Source: an uncultured Flavobacteriales bacterium (GTDB lineage Bacteria > Bacteroidota > Bacteroidia > Flavobacteriales_D > Crocinitomicaceae). Taken from it: a DNA stretch of 64,000 nt. Below, one piece after another: positions 26,769 through 34,886 of this stretch. The position numbers were made by a program, and so were the translations under genes. The stretch spans positions 268,121 to 332,120 of the forward strand of contig CAJXJK010000004.1 of NCBI GenBank assembly GCA_913054135.1. Direction: 5' to 3'. The notes beneath the pieces were generated by a model. It was not told the DNA's origin. It ran no database searches and saw only the letters and a list, made by a program, of their open reading frames with translations. How positions within the stretch are numbered: the first letter of the stretch is position 1; each line of letters opens with the position of its first letter.

Positions 26769-26908
26769 TTTTCATCTTCCTCGAACTTACACATAGCACA
26801 TCCACCACCTCTGTCTTCAGCATGTGGAAATTCTTCTTTCTCTTCTTCACATGAATAGATGAATGAAGCTAAGATTAGAATAAGGAAAGTTATAGACTTT
26901 CTAGACAT
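26765..26908 (-). CDS. 47-residue lipoprotein with a C-terminal Cys-x-x-Cys
   Basis: This small ORF encodes MSRKSITFLILILASFIYSC (lipid Cys20), then a Glu/Lys-rich stretch and a GGGCAMC motif, ending FEEDEN. A hydrophobic leader with a lipobox-like IYSC is visible, and a CxxC pair sits at residues 37-40. It begins 6 nt after the alkB stop on the same strand, so it is probably co-transcribed, and it ends inside the acs stop codon. The CxxC could bind metal or act in redox; no function is known to me. Two other micro-lipoproteins with a Gly-Gly-Gly motif lie at 51.8-52.2 kb, but no clear alignment links them. Confidence 0.65.
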   Translation of the reverse strand: MSRKSITFLILILASFIYSCEEEKEEFPHAEDRGGGCAMCKFEEDEN

Positions 26909-26914
26909 AAATTA

Positions 26915-27520
26915 TTAGGTATTATCAATCGTTCTAAAGGTCAAATTAATTCTAGGAGTAAGCACTTTCCTTGTAGGCGGCAATCTGTGCAACCAATTCT
27001 CTTGCGTTCTTCCTTTCATCACCAACAAACTTCCTTTCTCTAAATATACGTCCACTTTTTGTTTGGTAGATTTATGTTTGAAGGCAAACTTACGCTCTGC
27101 TCCTAAGCTCAATGAACCAATAGCGCCATGTCTTTTCAAATCTTTCTCTCCATCACTGTGCCACGCCATCCCCTCTTCACCCGAGTGATATAGATTAAGC
27201 AAACAGGAGTTATAAGTTTCACCAGATTCTTTTTCGCACAGCTCTTTCAATTCTAATAATTCTTTGGTCCAAGGCAAGGCCGATTTGGTCGTGTTCGAAT
27301 AAGTATAGTTAAAGGACTCTTCGCCATACCAAGCCACTTTTCTCTTAGTGATTATCAATTTTCCAAAGATGTTTGCTTGATCATTCATCCACTCAATGTC
27401 GTTCAATAAGGAATTAAAATAATGTTGAGCATCACTCAAACTCATAATTGGTCCGTGATATTCTGCTTCACCATCAAAGGGCAATATGTTCTTAGAAGTA
27501 CTGAACAAGTCCACTATCAC
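26915..27520 (-). CDS. AlkB-like 2-oxoglutarate/Fe(II) dioxygenase
   Basis: This 201-residue protein has the alkylated-DNA-repair AlkB fold. NLYHSGEEGMAWHSDGE gives iron ligands His121 and Asp123, NWLHRLPP gives His178, and TPRINLTFR gives the 2-oxoglutarate-binding Arg190/Arg196. VAWYGEESFNYTYS is the typical nucleotide-recognition region. It is expected to remove N-alkyl lesions from DNA or RNA by oxidative demethylation. The start is GTG (27520), as no ATG is available upstream. It is followed by the micro-lipoprotein and divergent from the VCBS gene at 27578. Confidence 0.93.
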   Translation of the reverse strand: MIVDLFSTSKNILPFDGEAEYHGPIMSLSDAQHYFNSLLNDIEWMNDQANIFGKLIITKRKVAWYGEESFNYTYSNTTKSALPWTKELLELKELCEKESGETYNSCLLNLYHSGEEGMAWHSDGEKDLKRHGAIGSLSLGAERKFAFKHKSTKQKVDVYLEKGSLLVMKGRTQENWLHRLPPTRKVLTPRINLTFRTIDNT

Positions 27521-27577
27521 GAATATATCAACTTAAACACCATATAATTTCATTAACTTCAAATTAAATACTTTTCA

Positions 27578-30500
27578 ATGAGAGCAATCATCTTAATTTC
27601 AGCACTTCTGAACTGTGCTGGCTTATTTGCACAAGGCTTCAATAAGCTCTCTGAAAAAGAATCAGGCATTGAATTCACCAACTCAATCTATGAAGATGAT
27701 ACCATTAATGGATTGAGCTATCTATATCTCTACAATGGCGGTGGTGTCGCTATCGGAGACATTAACAATGACGGATTAGAGGATGTTTATTTCACAGGAA
27801 ACCAAGTGGACGATAAGCTCTACTTAAATCAAGGAAACCTAAAGTTTAAAGACGTCACGAAAAAGTATTTCAAAAAACAAAAGTTTGATTTTCATACGGG
27901 GGCAACAATGGTTGACATCAACAATGATGGCTGGCTTGACATCTATGTTTCTGCCGCCGGATATGCTTATAATGGCGAAGACAGAAGAAATAAGATGTTC
28001 ATTAATAAGGGAGGAAAAAAATTCGTTGATGAAGCAGCATCTATGGGTTTAGATGATTCTTTGAATACTACCCAGGCCGCTTTTTTTGACGCAGATAATG
28101 ATGGAGATCTAGATGTTTACCTTCTTAATCACGTGTACCTCAGAAAAAATACCCAATACTTTTTTGAATTAAATAAAATGCGCAAGTATCCTGGCCACGA
28201 TAAACTACTCATAAATGAGAATGGTAAGTTCACAGATAAATCAAAAGATTGGGGTATTAGCTCTCCTGGATATGGTCAAGGAATTGTCGTTTCGGATTTT
28301 AATCAAGATGGATGGCAAGACATCTATGTAGCCAATGACTTTGAAGATGCCGATAGGTTATACATGAATACCGGTAAGGAAAAGTTTAATGATGAATTAA
28401 AATCTAAGACTATGCACCTTCCATTATTCTCAATGGGCGCAGATGCCGGAGACATCAATAATGATGGACTCATGGATTTAATGACTGTTGATATGGCTAA
28501 CGCCGACCATGTGAAATCAAAAAAGAACATGGGCGGCATGAGCTCAGAGAATTTTTGGAAGCTGGTAAACAATGATCAACATTATCAATACATGTATAAT
28601 GCTCTTCAACTCAATCTTGGGCACAAGTTCATAGATATCGGACAGATGTCGGGAATGAGTAAAACAGATTGGTCGTGGTCTCCCCTATTTGCCGACTTTG
28701 ATAATGATGGTTTTCAAGATTTATACGTTTCTAATGGTTACCTAAGGGATTTGAGAGACAATGATTTCACGATAAAATATGATCGCGGAATTCAAATTTC
28801 AAAAGAGTTTAAATCATTTGATGAGATTAAAGAGTTGATTCCAACTTCTAAAACTCACAACTACATCTATCAAAATAATGGTGACTTAACCTTTGATAAA
28901 AAGAGCAATGAATGGGGACTTGAAGAGCTAATTAATGTGAACGGCGCAGCATATGCTGATTTAGATAATGACGGCGACTTAGATTTGGTTTGTAATGCAA
29001 GTGATGAGGCATCACTTATCATGGAGAACGTTAATGACCACAATCATTACCTAAAAATAAAGCTCATCAATAAAAACCCGAATCAAACAGTTATAGGCAG
29101 CCGTGTTGAGATCTATATAGATGACAAATCCCAAGTAAGAGAAATTCAATCCTGTCGCGGTTTTCAATCATCAAGTTCTCAGATTGTTCATTTTGGCATT
29201 GGAATAAACAAGCAAATTGACTCTATAATTGTAAGGCATCAGGGAGTTGTGGTTTTTAAAAAAGAATGGATGTATCCTCAAAGAATTTTTGAAATTGACC
29301 TCTCGAATGCTGACCTCTCGAAAACAAAAAGTTTCGCAGAAAACAAAGAAATTCTAGCACAAACGGATGTTCCTGGCTTATCTGCAAGACATGTAGACTT
29401 TAGCTATGACGATTTTGAGAAAGAAGTATTACTTCCACACAAAATGTCTCAAATTGGTCCTATTATAAATGTGGACGACATAAATGATGATGGATTAGAT
29501 GACCTGTACATGCCAGCTGCTAAGGGGTCTAATGGCTATCTCTTCATTCAAGATAGTCTTGGGAAATTCAATAAGAAAACACTTGGCTTATTTAAAACAA
29601 ATTTTCTGTCTGAAGAAATTTCATCTACTTTCATTGATGCCGACAATGATGGTGACCAGGACATATATGTATGTATGGGCAGTAACGAAGCTCCTAACAA
29701 AGATGCCTCTTACCAAGATCAACTTTTTATAAATGACGGAAAGGAGAATTTCGTATTGTCCAACGGCTTACTTCCAGAATTAAATTTAAGTGGACAAAAA
29801 GTGATTGTCAAAGATTTAAATTCAGATGGATGGCTTGACCTTGTTGTTTTCGGAAGGCAAACACCTGAAGCCTACCCTAGCCCACCAAATTCTCACATCT
29901 TAATAAACAATGAAGGAAAGTTTGAAGATCAAACGGCGAGCATTGCTCCTGGATTTGAAGAATTGGGAATGGTCACTGATGCCATCTTCTCAAACATAGA
30001 TGATGATTCTGCCGAAGAGTTAATAATTGTAGGTGAATGGATGCCTGTCACCATCTTTGACTGGCAAAATAATGTGCTCAAGAACACAACAACCGAAATG
30101 GGATTAGATCAAACTGTTGGTTGGTGGAATACCATTGAATATTACAAAGAAGAAAATGGAGCAGCTGTTTTTATGCTTGGCAACTTAGGGTTGAACAACA
30201 AATATCATCCATCTATTGACAAGCCACTTCACGTTTACATGGCTGATTTTGATGATAACGGGACCAACGATATTGTGCTCGCAAAATCACAGAACGACAT
30301 CCTATATCCAGTTAGAGGTCGTCAATGTAGTTCTCAACAAATGCCTTTTGTTGCTCAAAAGTTTTCAAACTATGATTTATTCGCCAAGGCAGACGTAGAA
30401 GACATCTACACTCAAGAGAAACTTGATTCGGCATTACAGATTGAACTGCACACCTTTGCCAATTCACTTCTTAAAATTGATAAAGATGTATCAATGGTAT

Positions 30501-30802
30501 TTGAACTCCCTGAAGTTTTTCAAACCGGACCAATAAATCAATTCTTAATTGACGATTTTAATGCAGATGGTTCAATAGATATCTTTTCCTTCGGAAATAA
30601 ATTTGAAGCTGAAATTGAAACGATTCGCTATGATGGCAATCCATCTTTGTTCTTGGATGGAAATTCTCCTTTCTACGAAGCTGAAATGCTAGGAATCATT
30701 GAAAACATCAAATCAGCAGACACCATCACCATCATTGGTGAAACCTATATTCTTTTAGGAATCAACAACTCTGAAATGAAGGTTCTTAAGATCAAATTGT
30801 GA
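27578..30802 (+). CDS. VCBS/FG-GAP repeat protein with ASPIC/UnbV domain
   Basis: This 1,074-residue exported protein has a signal peptide (MRAIILISALLNCAGLFAQ). It contains many FG-GAP/VCBS repeats with the calcium-binding D-x-(D/N)-x-DG loop, for example GDINNDGLEDVYF, VDINNDGWLDIYV, DADNDGDLDVYL and DLDNDGDLDLVC. A mid-protein ASPIC/UnbV segment spans about 480-570 (NQTVIGSRVEIYIDD, RGFQSSSSQIVHFGIG), then a second propeller set follows. No T9SS sorting domain is visible at the C-terminus, so the anchoring route is unclear. A clear paralog of the same layout lies at 58007-61264. The family is related to CRTAC1; substrate unknown. Confidence 0.9.
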   Translation: MRAIILISALLNCAGLFAQGFNKLSEKESGIEFTNSIYEDDTINGLSYLYLYNGGGVAIGDINNDGLEDVYFTGNQVDDKLYLNQGNLKFKDVTKKYFKKQKFDFHTGATMVDINNDGWLDIYVSAAGYAYNGEDRRNKMFINKGGKKFVDEAASMGLDDSLNTTQAAFFDADNDGDLDVYLLNHVYLRKNTQYFFELNKMRKYPGHDKLLINENGKFTDKSKDWGISSPGYGQGIVVSDFNQDGWQDIYVANDFEDADRLYMNTGKEKFNDELKSKTMHLPLFSMGADAGDINNDGLMDLMTVDMANADHVKSKKNMGGMSSENFWKLVNNDQHYQYMYNALQLNLGHKFIDIGQMSGMSKTDWSWSPLFADFDNDGFQDLYVSNGYLRDLRDNDFTIKYDRGIQISKEFKSFDEIKELIPTSKTHNYIYQNNGDLTFDKKSNEWGLEELINVNGAAYADLDNDGDLDLVCNASDEASLIMENVNDHNHYLKIKLINKNPNQTVIGSRVEIYIDDKSQVREIQSCRGFQSSSSQIVHFGIGINKQIDSIIVRHQGVVVFKKEWMYPQRIFEIDLSNADLSKTKSFAENKEILAQTDVPGLSARHVDFSYDDFEKEVLLPHKMSQIGPIINVDDINDDGLDDLYMPAAKGSNGYLFIQDSLGKFNKKTLGLFKTNFLSEEISSTFIDADNDGDQDIYVCMGSNEAPNKDASYQDQLFINDGKENFVLSNGLLPELNLSGQKVIVKDLNSDGWLDLVVFGRQTPEAYPSPPNSHILINNEGKFEDQTASIAPGFEELGMVTDAIFSNIDDDSAEELIIVGEWMPVTIFDWQNNVLKNTTTEMGLDQTVGWWNTIEYYKEENGAAVFMLGNLGLNNKYHPSIDKPLHVYMADFDDNGTNDIVLAKSQNDILYPVRGRQCSSQQMPFVAQKFSNYDLFAKADVEDIYTQEKLDSALQIELHTFANSLLKIDKDVSMVFELPEVFQTGPINQFLIDDFNADGSIDIFSFGNKFEAEIETIRYDGNPSLFLDGNSPFYEAEMLGIIENIKSADTITIIGETYILLGINNSEMKVLKIKL

Positions 30803-30836
30803 TCCATTCTAAAGAGAGGATTTGAAAAATATTTAA

Positions 30837-30858
30837 TTTATTTACCATGGTAAATAAA
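30837..30858 (+). promoter_or_regulatory. Perfect 22-bp palindromic operator upstream of marR
   Basis: The arms TTTATTTACCA and TGGTAAATAAA are exact reverse complements with no spacer. It occupies the -33 region of the marR promoter and ends 7 nt before the -7 element. The core TTACCATGGTAA recurs before the next gene, which strongly suggests that the MarR protein binds it. Confidence 0.85.
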
Positions 30859-30865
30859 ATTTATA

Positions 30866-30873
30866 TACCTTTG
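30866..30873 (+). promoter_or_regulatory. -7 element of marR
   Basis: TACCTTTG matches TAnnTTTG exactly. It ends 7 nt before ATG 30881, so the transcript would be leaderless or nearly so. The palindrome lies where the -33 element would be. Confidence 0.75.
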
Positions 30874-30880
30874 ATTTCAA

Positions 30881-31330
30881 ATGGGAAAAATTGACAAAGA
30901 AATGGACACAAAGTTTCCGAACGACAAGATTCGTTTGCTAGCTAATATTGTGTACACCAGTCAATGGATCAGAGGAAATTTTGAAAAGTCAATCAAGCCC
31001 TATAAACTGAGTTCGCCTCAATTCAATGTTTTAAGAATTTTAAGAGGTGCAGGTGAATGGCTGAACATGAACCAGGTGAGAGAGAGAATGGTAGAGAAGT
31101 CACCAAATACAACCAGACTTTGCGATAAATTGATTGAAAAAGAGTTGATTGAAAGACGCAGATGTGACGAAGACCGCCGAGTAGTGTTCTTGCAAATATC
31201 TGAGGGTGGATTAAAATTGCTAGCTGACATAGATAAAACCAATGATGGCTCACAAATGAAATTTATAGAGAATATAACTGAAAAAGAAGCCAAGATGATG
31301 AGTGACTTAATAGATAAACTCAGAGGTTAA
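30881..31330 (+). CDS. MarR-family transcriptional regulator
   Basis: This 149-residue winged-helix protein has the LSSPQFNVLRILRG helix, the recognition region MNQVRERMVEKSPNTTRLCDKLIEKELIERR, and the wing CDEDRRVVFLQISEGG. A C-terminal dimerisation helix ends SDLIDKLRG. It should act as a dimeric repressor that releases DNA on binding a small molecule or on oxidation; Cys residues at the recognition helix end and the wing start could matter. A perfect palindrome lies in its promoter and two more copies precede the DoxX-like gene, so it probably controls itself and that gene. Confidence 0.93.
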   Translation: MGKIDKEMDTKFPNDKIRLLANIVYTSQWIRGNFEKSIKPYKLSSPQFNVLRILRGAGEWLNMNQVRERMVEKSPNTTRLCDKLIEKELIERRRCDEDRRVVFLQISEGGLKLLADIDKTNDGSQMKFIENITEKEAKMMSDLIDKLRG

Positions 31331-31349
31331 AAAAAATTTAAACTAAAAC

Positions 31350-31376
31350 TTACCATGGTAAATTTTACCACGGTTA
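31350..31376 (+). promoter_or_regulatory. Two further operator copies before the DoxX-like gene
   Basis: TTACCATGGTAA (31350-31361) is a perfect 12-bp palindrome identical to the core of the marR operator. TTACCACGGTTA (31365-31376) is a second copy with two mismatches, its centre 15 bp further on. Both lie in the 71-nt gap between marR and the DoxX-like gene, so they could block a promoter for that gene or readthrough from marR. Confidence 0.78.
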
Positions 31377-31401
31377 CTAACAAATACCTAAACCAATAAA
31401 A

Positions 31402-31776
31402 ATGAAAAATAAAAAAACAGTAAAAATCATGTTCTGGATTGTAACAGGATTAATGAGTGCTATGCTATTAATGGGTGTATCAATGTATATTCTAAAAACA
31501 GATGAAATGAAATTGCAATTCTTGAGTCTGGGATTCCCTGCCTTTCTGATCTATATACTTATGGTGGCTAAGCCGTTAGCATTAATAGCCATCTGGACTA
31601 ATAAGATTAAAAGTATAGCCGAGTGGGCCTATGCAGGATTGACTTTCAACTTACTATTGGCTGTTGCTGCTCATCTAAATGTAGAAGATGGAGAACAATA
31701 TGGGGCAATTATGGTGCTCGTACTCTTAGGTATTTCTTATTTCTTATATAAGAAGAAAGAGAGCCTAGCAGACTAA
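31402..31776 (+). CDS. DoxX-like small membrane protein
   Basis: This 124-residue protein has four membrane helices (about 8-28, 42-62, 72-92, 98-117) in the DoxX_2-like arrangement, with the conserved central stretch MVAKPLALIAIWTNKIKSIAEWAYAG. In Bacteroidota such genes are commonly next to MarR/HxlR regulators. Their role is unclear, with redox or quinone-related functions proposed for the wider family. Here it is the likely target of the MarR protein because two operator copies precede it. A hairpin follows the stop. Confidence 0.82.
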   Translation: MKNKKTVKIMFWIVTGLMSAMLLMGVSMYILKTDEMKLQFLSLGFPAFLIYILMVAKPLALIAIWTNKIKSIAEWAYAGLTFNLLLAVAAHLNVEDGEQYGAIMVLVLLGISYFLYKKKESLAD

Positions 31777-31788
31777 TCAAAAACATAA

Positions 31789-31829
31789 ATTAAACTTCGT
31801 GACTTATAAAATGAGTCGTGAAGTTTAAT
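31789..31829 (+). terminator. Hairpin after the DoxX-like gene
   Basis: ATTAAACTTCGTGACT and AGTCGTGAAGTTTAAT pair over 16 positions in RNA (two G-U pairs) with a 9-nt loop. The following T stretch is broken (TACTTTTAAT), so termination may be partial. It lies between the DoxX-like gene and the bestrophin gene. Confidence 0.65.
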
Positions 31830-31851
31830 TACTTTTAATAAAAAATACAGC

Positions 31852-32898
31852 ATGTACATACAAAGACGATTCCCCTTTAAAAGCGTTATCAATTGGACAA
31901 AAAGAGAGTTAATCTTCTTTACGATCTTCGCAACATTAGTTACCACGGCATATGTCGTTTTAGATATAAAATGGCTTCAAGTTCCTTTAGGAATTGTGGC
32001 AATTATTGGTACGGCTGTTGCCTTTATGGTAGGTTTCCAAAACAATGCAGCCTATGACAGAATTTGGGAGGCGCGTAAAATATGGGGCGGAATCGTAAAC
32101 GTCTCTCGTACTTTTATCATTACTGTGAAAGACAGCTTCTATGTGCATAATAAGGAGGCTACTAAGGATGAATCTGCTGAATTAAAGATTGTAACCGACA
32201 GACATATTGCTTGGCTTACAGCCTTAAGATATGCAATGAGAGCAAAAAAGTCATGGGAAACTGATTACAATGCAATGAAAAAGAAAGGGTTCACATATAA
32301 TGTTCCCGAAGAAAACTCACCAATCGAAGATGAGTTAAAACCATATTTATCTGAGAAAGAATTTGAATATGTAATGAAACATGCCAATAAGCCAAATGCT
32401 GTCATCAGCCTTCAATCTCAGCACTTAAGAAAAATGGCAGATCAAGGAAAGGTGTGGGACTTTTCTCTTCTTGAAATGCAAGGTATGTTGCAAGAAATGA
32501 CTGCTCTTCAAGGTAAATCTGAAAGAATTAAAAACTTCCCTTACCCGAAGCAATACGGTAGTATTGGATATCATTTCGTGCACATCTTTATGTGGTTACT
32601 GCCTTTTGCCGTGGTACCAGCTTTCGCTACAGTGGGGAAAGATATGGTGGACCATTATCCAAGAATGGCAGAGCATTTTGTTTGGTTTAATATTCCGTTT
32701 ACTGTCATAGTAATCTGGGTATTCAACACTATGCTGCGAATAGGGTTAGCAGGTGAAAATCCATTTGAAGGCTCTCCTAATGATGTTCCTATTTCAAATA
32801 TTTCAAGAGGAATTACGAGAGATATTTTGGAGATTATAGATGAAGACCCTGAAAACATGCCGGCTCCATTTGAGAACCCGAATGACATTCAGATGTAG
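31852..32898 (+). CDS. Bestrophin-family ion channel
   Basis: This 348-residue protein has the bestrophin/UPF0187 signature near the N-terminus (INWTKRELIFFTIFATLV, then VAFMVGFQNNAAYDRIWEARKIWGG). A central soluble helical region follows, then two C-terminal membrane helices (FVHIFMWLLPFAVVPAFATV and FNIPFTVIVIWVFNTMLRIG), ending in a cytoplasmic tail with GENPFEGSPNDVPI. Bacterial members form pentameric channels, some cation-selective, unlike the eukaryotic anion channels. It starts 22 nt after the hairpin. Whether the MarR protein also affects it is uncertain. Confidence 0.92.
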   Translation: MYIQRRFPFKSVINWTKRELIFFTIFATLVTTAYVVLDIKWLQVPLGIVAIIGTAVAFMVGFQNNAAYDRIWEARKIWGGIVNVSRTFIITVKDSFYVHNKEATKDESAELKIVTDRHIAWLTALRYAMRAKKSWETDYNAMKKKGFTYNVPEENSPIEDELKPYLSEKEFEYVMKHANKPNAVISLQSQHLRKMADQGKVWDFSLLEMQGMLQEMTALQGKSERIKNFPYPKQYGSIGYHFVHIFMWLLPFAVVPAFATVGKDMVDHYPRMAEHFVWFNIPFTVIVIWVFNTMLRIGLAGENPFEGSPNDVPISNISRGITRDILEIIDEDPENMPAPFENPNDIQM

Positions 32899-32991
32899 GC
32901 TAAGAAGTTTATTTTTATGATGAGCGAGGACTTGGGAAGTGCGACAGAGGCTAAAGCTACATCCTGCGGTTTTATTACGAAGTTGAACCAT

Positions 32992-33867
32992 TTAAAATAC
33001 CTGCCACCACTTTCTTTTCGAAATTGTCCAATCAAAGTCTAGTTCAATAGTACCGTCATTCAATGTGACAGACTCAATTGGATATTTATCATGAATGGCT
33101 TGCAACTGAACTTCACATATTTGAAGAATCCATTTTCTTGCCCAACGTCTGTGACGATTGAACTTACTGGCCGTATCGTTCCTCATTTCAAATTTAAAGA
33201 TTAGATTCTTCACATTTTCGGGAATTTCTGTCACCTCATCTTCTTCTTCAAACCAATCCTCCAATCTTTCAACAGGTGGTGGAACGAGATCGTCATAAGA
33301 CTCGACCTTTTCATACTCCACCTTAGATGCCACTTTATAAGATGTGGTTGATAGTACATTTAGCAGATAGCTCAATTCTGGTTTCTTTCTTTTGAATTTA
33401 ATGGTAAAATAAATAGAAGGATATGAGCGATAAACCAAGACATCAGGATATGCTATCAATTCGAAAGGTAAGTTTTCAATCCACTTCTTTTCTTCTAATA
33501 CTTTAGCTTTAATTCTAGTTCGGGCAACAAATATTCCTACGATCCAGAATACTGACCAAAAGGCCATAAATAAAGCAAAGTTAGATGGTTTAAACGAAGT
33601 AGGAGTCGGCATCATAGCCCACATAAAAAAAAACGGAAGAAAGGAACTAACCGATAAGAAAGTGAAAATAACACAAAGCGATTTAAAGTCTGTCCATCTC
33701 GTAATGTGCAAGTAAATTCTCTTTTGATCTAACCTTCTTCTATATGTGAGATTTGATTTTGAAGTCTGTTCTTTTTTCTCTTGCTCTAAACGGGCACTCA
33801 GCTTTCGCTTTTTGGCAACCTGTTTTGCCAGGTCATCTGCAGAGATATGTTTTTTAGAAGGACTCAC
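32992..33867 (-). CDS. Two-helix membrane protein with large cytoplasmic domains
   Basis: This 291-residue protein starts at GTG. The N-terminal ~70 residues are strongly basic and probably coiled (DLAKQVAKKRKLSARLEQEKK). Two membrane helices follow at about 70-92 and 104-124 (SLCVIFTFLSVSSFLPFFFMW and FALFMAFWSVFWIVGIFVA). The C-terminal ~165 residues look soluble and mixed, with acidic EDWFEEEDEVTEIPE. The basic N-terminus puts both ends in the cytoplasm. I do not recognise a family. It is the third gene of a minus-strand set after the TPR-CHAT and OmpA-like genes (21-nt gap), so a shared role is possible. Confidence 0.72.
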   Translation of the reverse strand: MSPSKKHISADDLAKQVAKKRKLSARLEQEKKEQTSKSNLTYRRRLDQKRIYLHITRWTDFKSLCVIFTFLSVSSFLPFFFMWAMMPTPTSFKPSNFALFMAFWSVFWIVGIFVARTRIKAKVLEEKKWIENLPFELIAYPDVLVYRSYPSIYFTIKFKRKKPELSYLLNVLSTTSYKVASKVEYEKVESYDDLVPPPVERLEDWFEEEDEVTEIPENVKNLIFKFEMRNDTASKFNRHRRWARKWILQICEVQLQAIHDKYPIESVTLNDGTIELDFDWTISKRKWWQVF

Positions 33868-33888
33868 ATTCTAAAGATAGTTAAAAAC

Positions 33889-34854
33889 TCATTCTACCCC
33901 TTTTAATCTGAAATCCACAGTATTAGCCTTTTCTTTGTCTTGAATAAAATCAACGGATATTCTTTCTGAAAGTCCTGCATCTTTAAAATAATCGAGTAAT
34001 TGCTTTAATCTTTTCGTGTCTGTTTTATTTTGTTTTGAAGACTTTGAATAGTATCGCAATGAAATGAAGCTCAGACAATGAAAATTCAGAAAAGCAACCA
34101 CACCCTCTAATTGTTCTATTGATTTAGGATCGAGCTGATCTTGTTTTTTTGAATAAGAGTAATCAGGAAAAGGCTCAAAATGAACCAAGGCTCTCACCAT
34201 TCTATATTCTCTGATAATCCTTGTTTTTGTTGAGTAATTGTAAGTATAGATATCTTCAGAAGTTGGAAATGTGTGTCCGCCTTTTGAAAAGGTTTTGAGG
34301 GTATATTTCTTATTCTTCTGAATCAGATTAGTATCAATTTTGAAAATCATGTTGGTGTCAAATCCACTATCAAGAATAAGTTCATCCTCTTCAAAAATTT
34401 GAAGTTTGAAACTATCGAGACAGAATAGATCAATTGGAGACAGCACAGCAACAAGATGAATAGGGAAATCATTGAAGTAACTGATAAAAGAAATATCTGG
34501 CTGAAAATAGGTCGGATCTTTACTGTTAAAATGGTCTACACCAATTGAAATTCCTTTGGATTTAAACTTGATTCTTGCATTCTTAGAGGATAAATAATGT
34601 GCTATTGAATCAGCCCTTCTTTGCGAGTACCTCACGCTCGAAACTTTAAGCACCTTGCTGCTATAAATTACTTCAACACTATCAGGGTTATGGTCTTGAG
34701 TCAATAAAGAATAAACAGAATCTAGCTTAAACAATCGATCTTCGTGCAGATTTGTCTTAGCCAAGTGAAAATAATAATCGTGAGAAAGTAATGTGTCTTG
34801 CGCCCAGCTTCCGGCACTTATGATGAAAACGAAAAAAAATAATACGGACTTCAT
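33889..34854 (-). CDS. Exported protein with two degenerate OmpA-like segments
   Basis: This 321-residue protein has a signal peptide (MKSVLFFFVFIISAGSWAQ). Two places recall the OmpA peptidoglycan-binding helix: VRYSQRRADSIAHYLSSK (about 74-91), and a C-terminal segment starting LEGVVAFLNFHC and passing through KTDTKRLKQLLDYFKDAGLS to NTVDFRLKG, as in ...LSDRRA..V..YL...G...N..RRVEF. The usual Asp/Arg peptidoglycan contacts are poorly kept, so binding is doubtful. The region between looks beta-rich. It lies 32 nt after the TPR-CHAT gene, in the same direction. Function unknown. Confidence 0.65.
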   Translation of the reverse strand: MKSVLFFFVFIISAGSWAQDTLLSHDYYFHLAKTNLHEDRLFKLDSVYSLLTQDHNPDSVEVIYSSKVLKVSSVRYSQRRADSIAHYLSSKNARIKFKSKGISIGVDHFNSKDPTYFQPDISFISYFNDFPIHLVAVLSPIDLFCLDSFKLQIFEEDELILDSGFDTNMIFKIDTNLIQKNKKYTLKTFSKGGHTFPTSEDIYTYNYSTKTRIIREYRMVRALVHFEPFPDYSYSKKQDQLDPKSIEQLEGVVAFLNFHCLSFISLRYYSKSSKQNKTDTKRLKQLLDYFKDAGLSERISVDFIQDKEKANTVDFRLKGVE

Positions 34855-34886
34855 AACCTTCTATGTCTCGAATTTTTAAAGGTCAC

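Noticed and set aside
31939..31950. TTACCACGGCAT in the bestrophin gene as a fourth MarR operator
   Set aside because: Only one half resembles the operator and it is inside the coding region.
32917..33042. Small plus-strand ORF starting ATGATGAGCGAG after the bestrophin gene
   Set aside because: No signal or motif, overlaps the end of the opposite-strand gene, and no -7 element before it.
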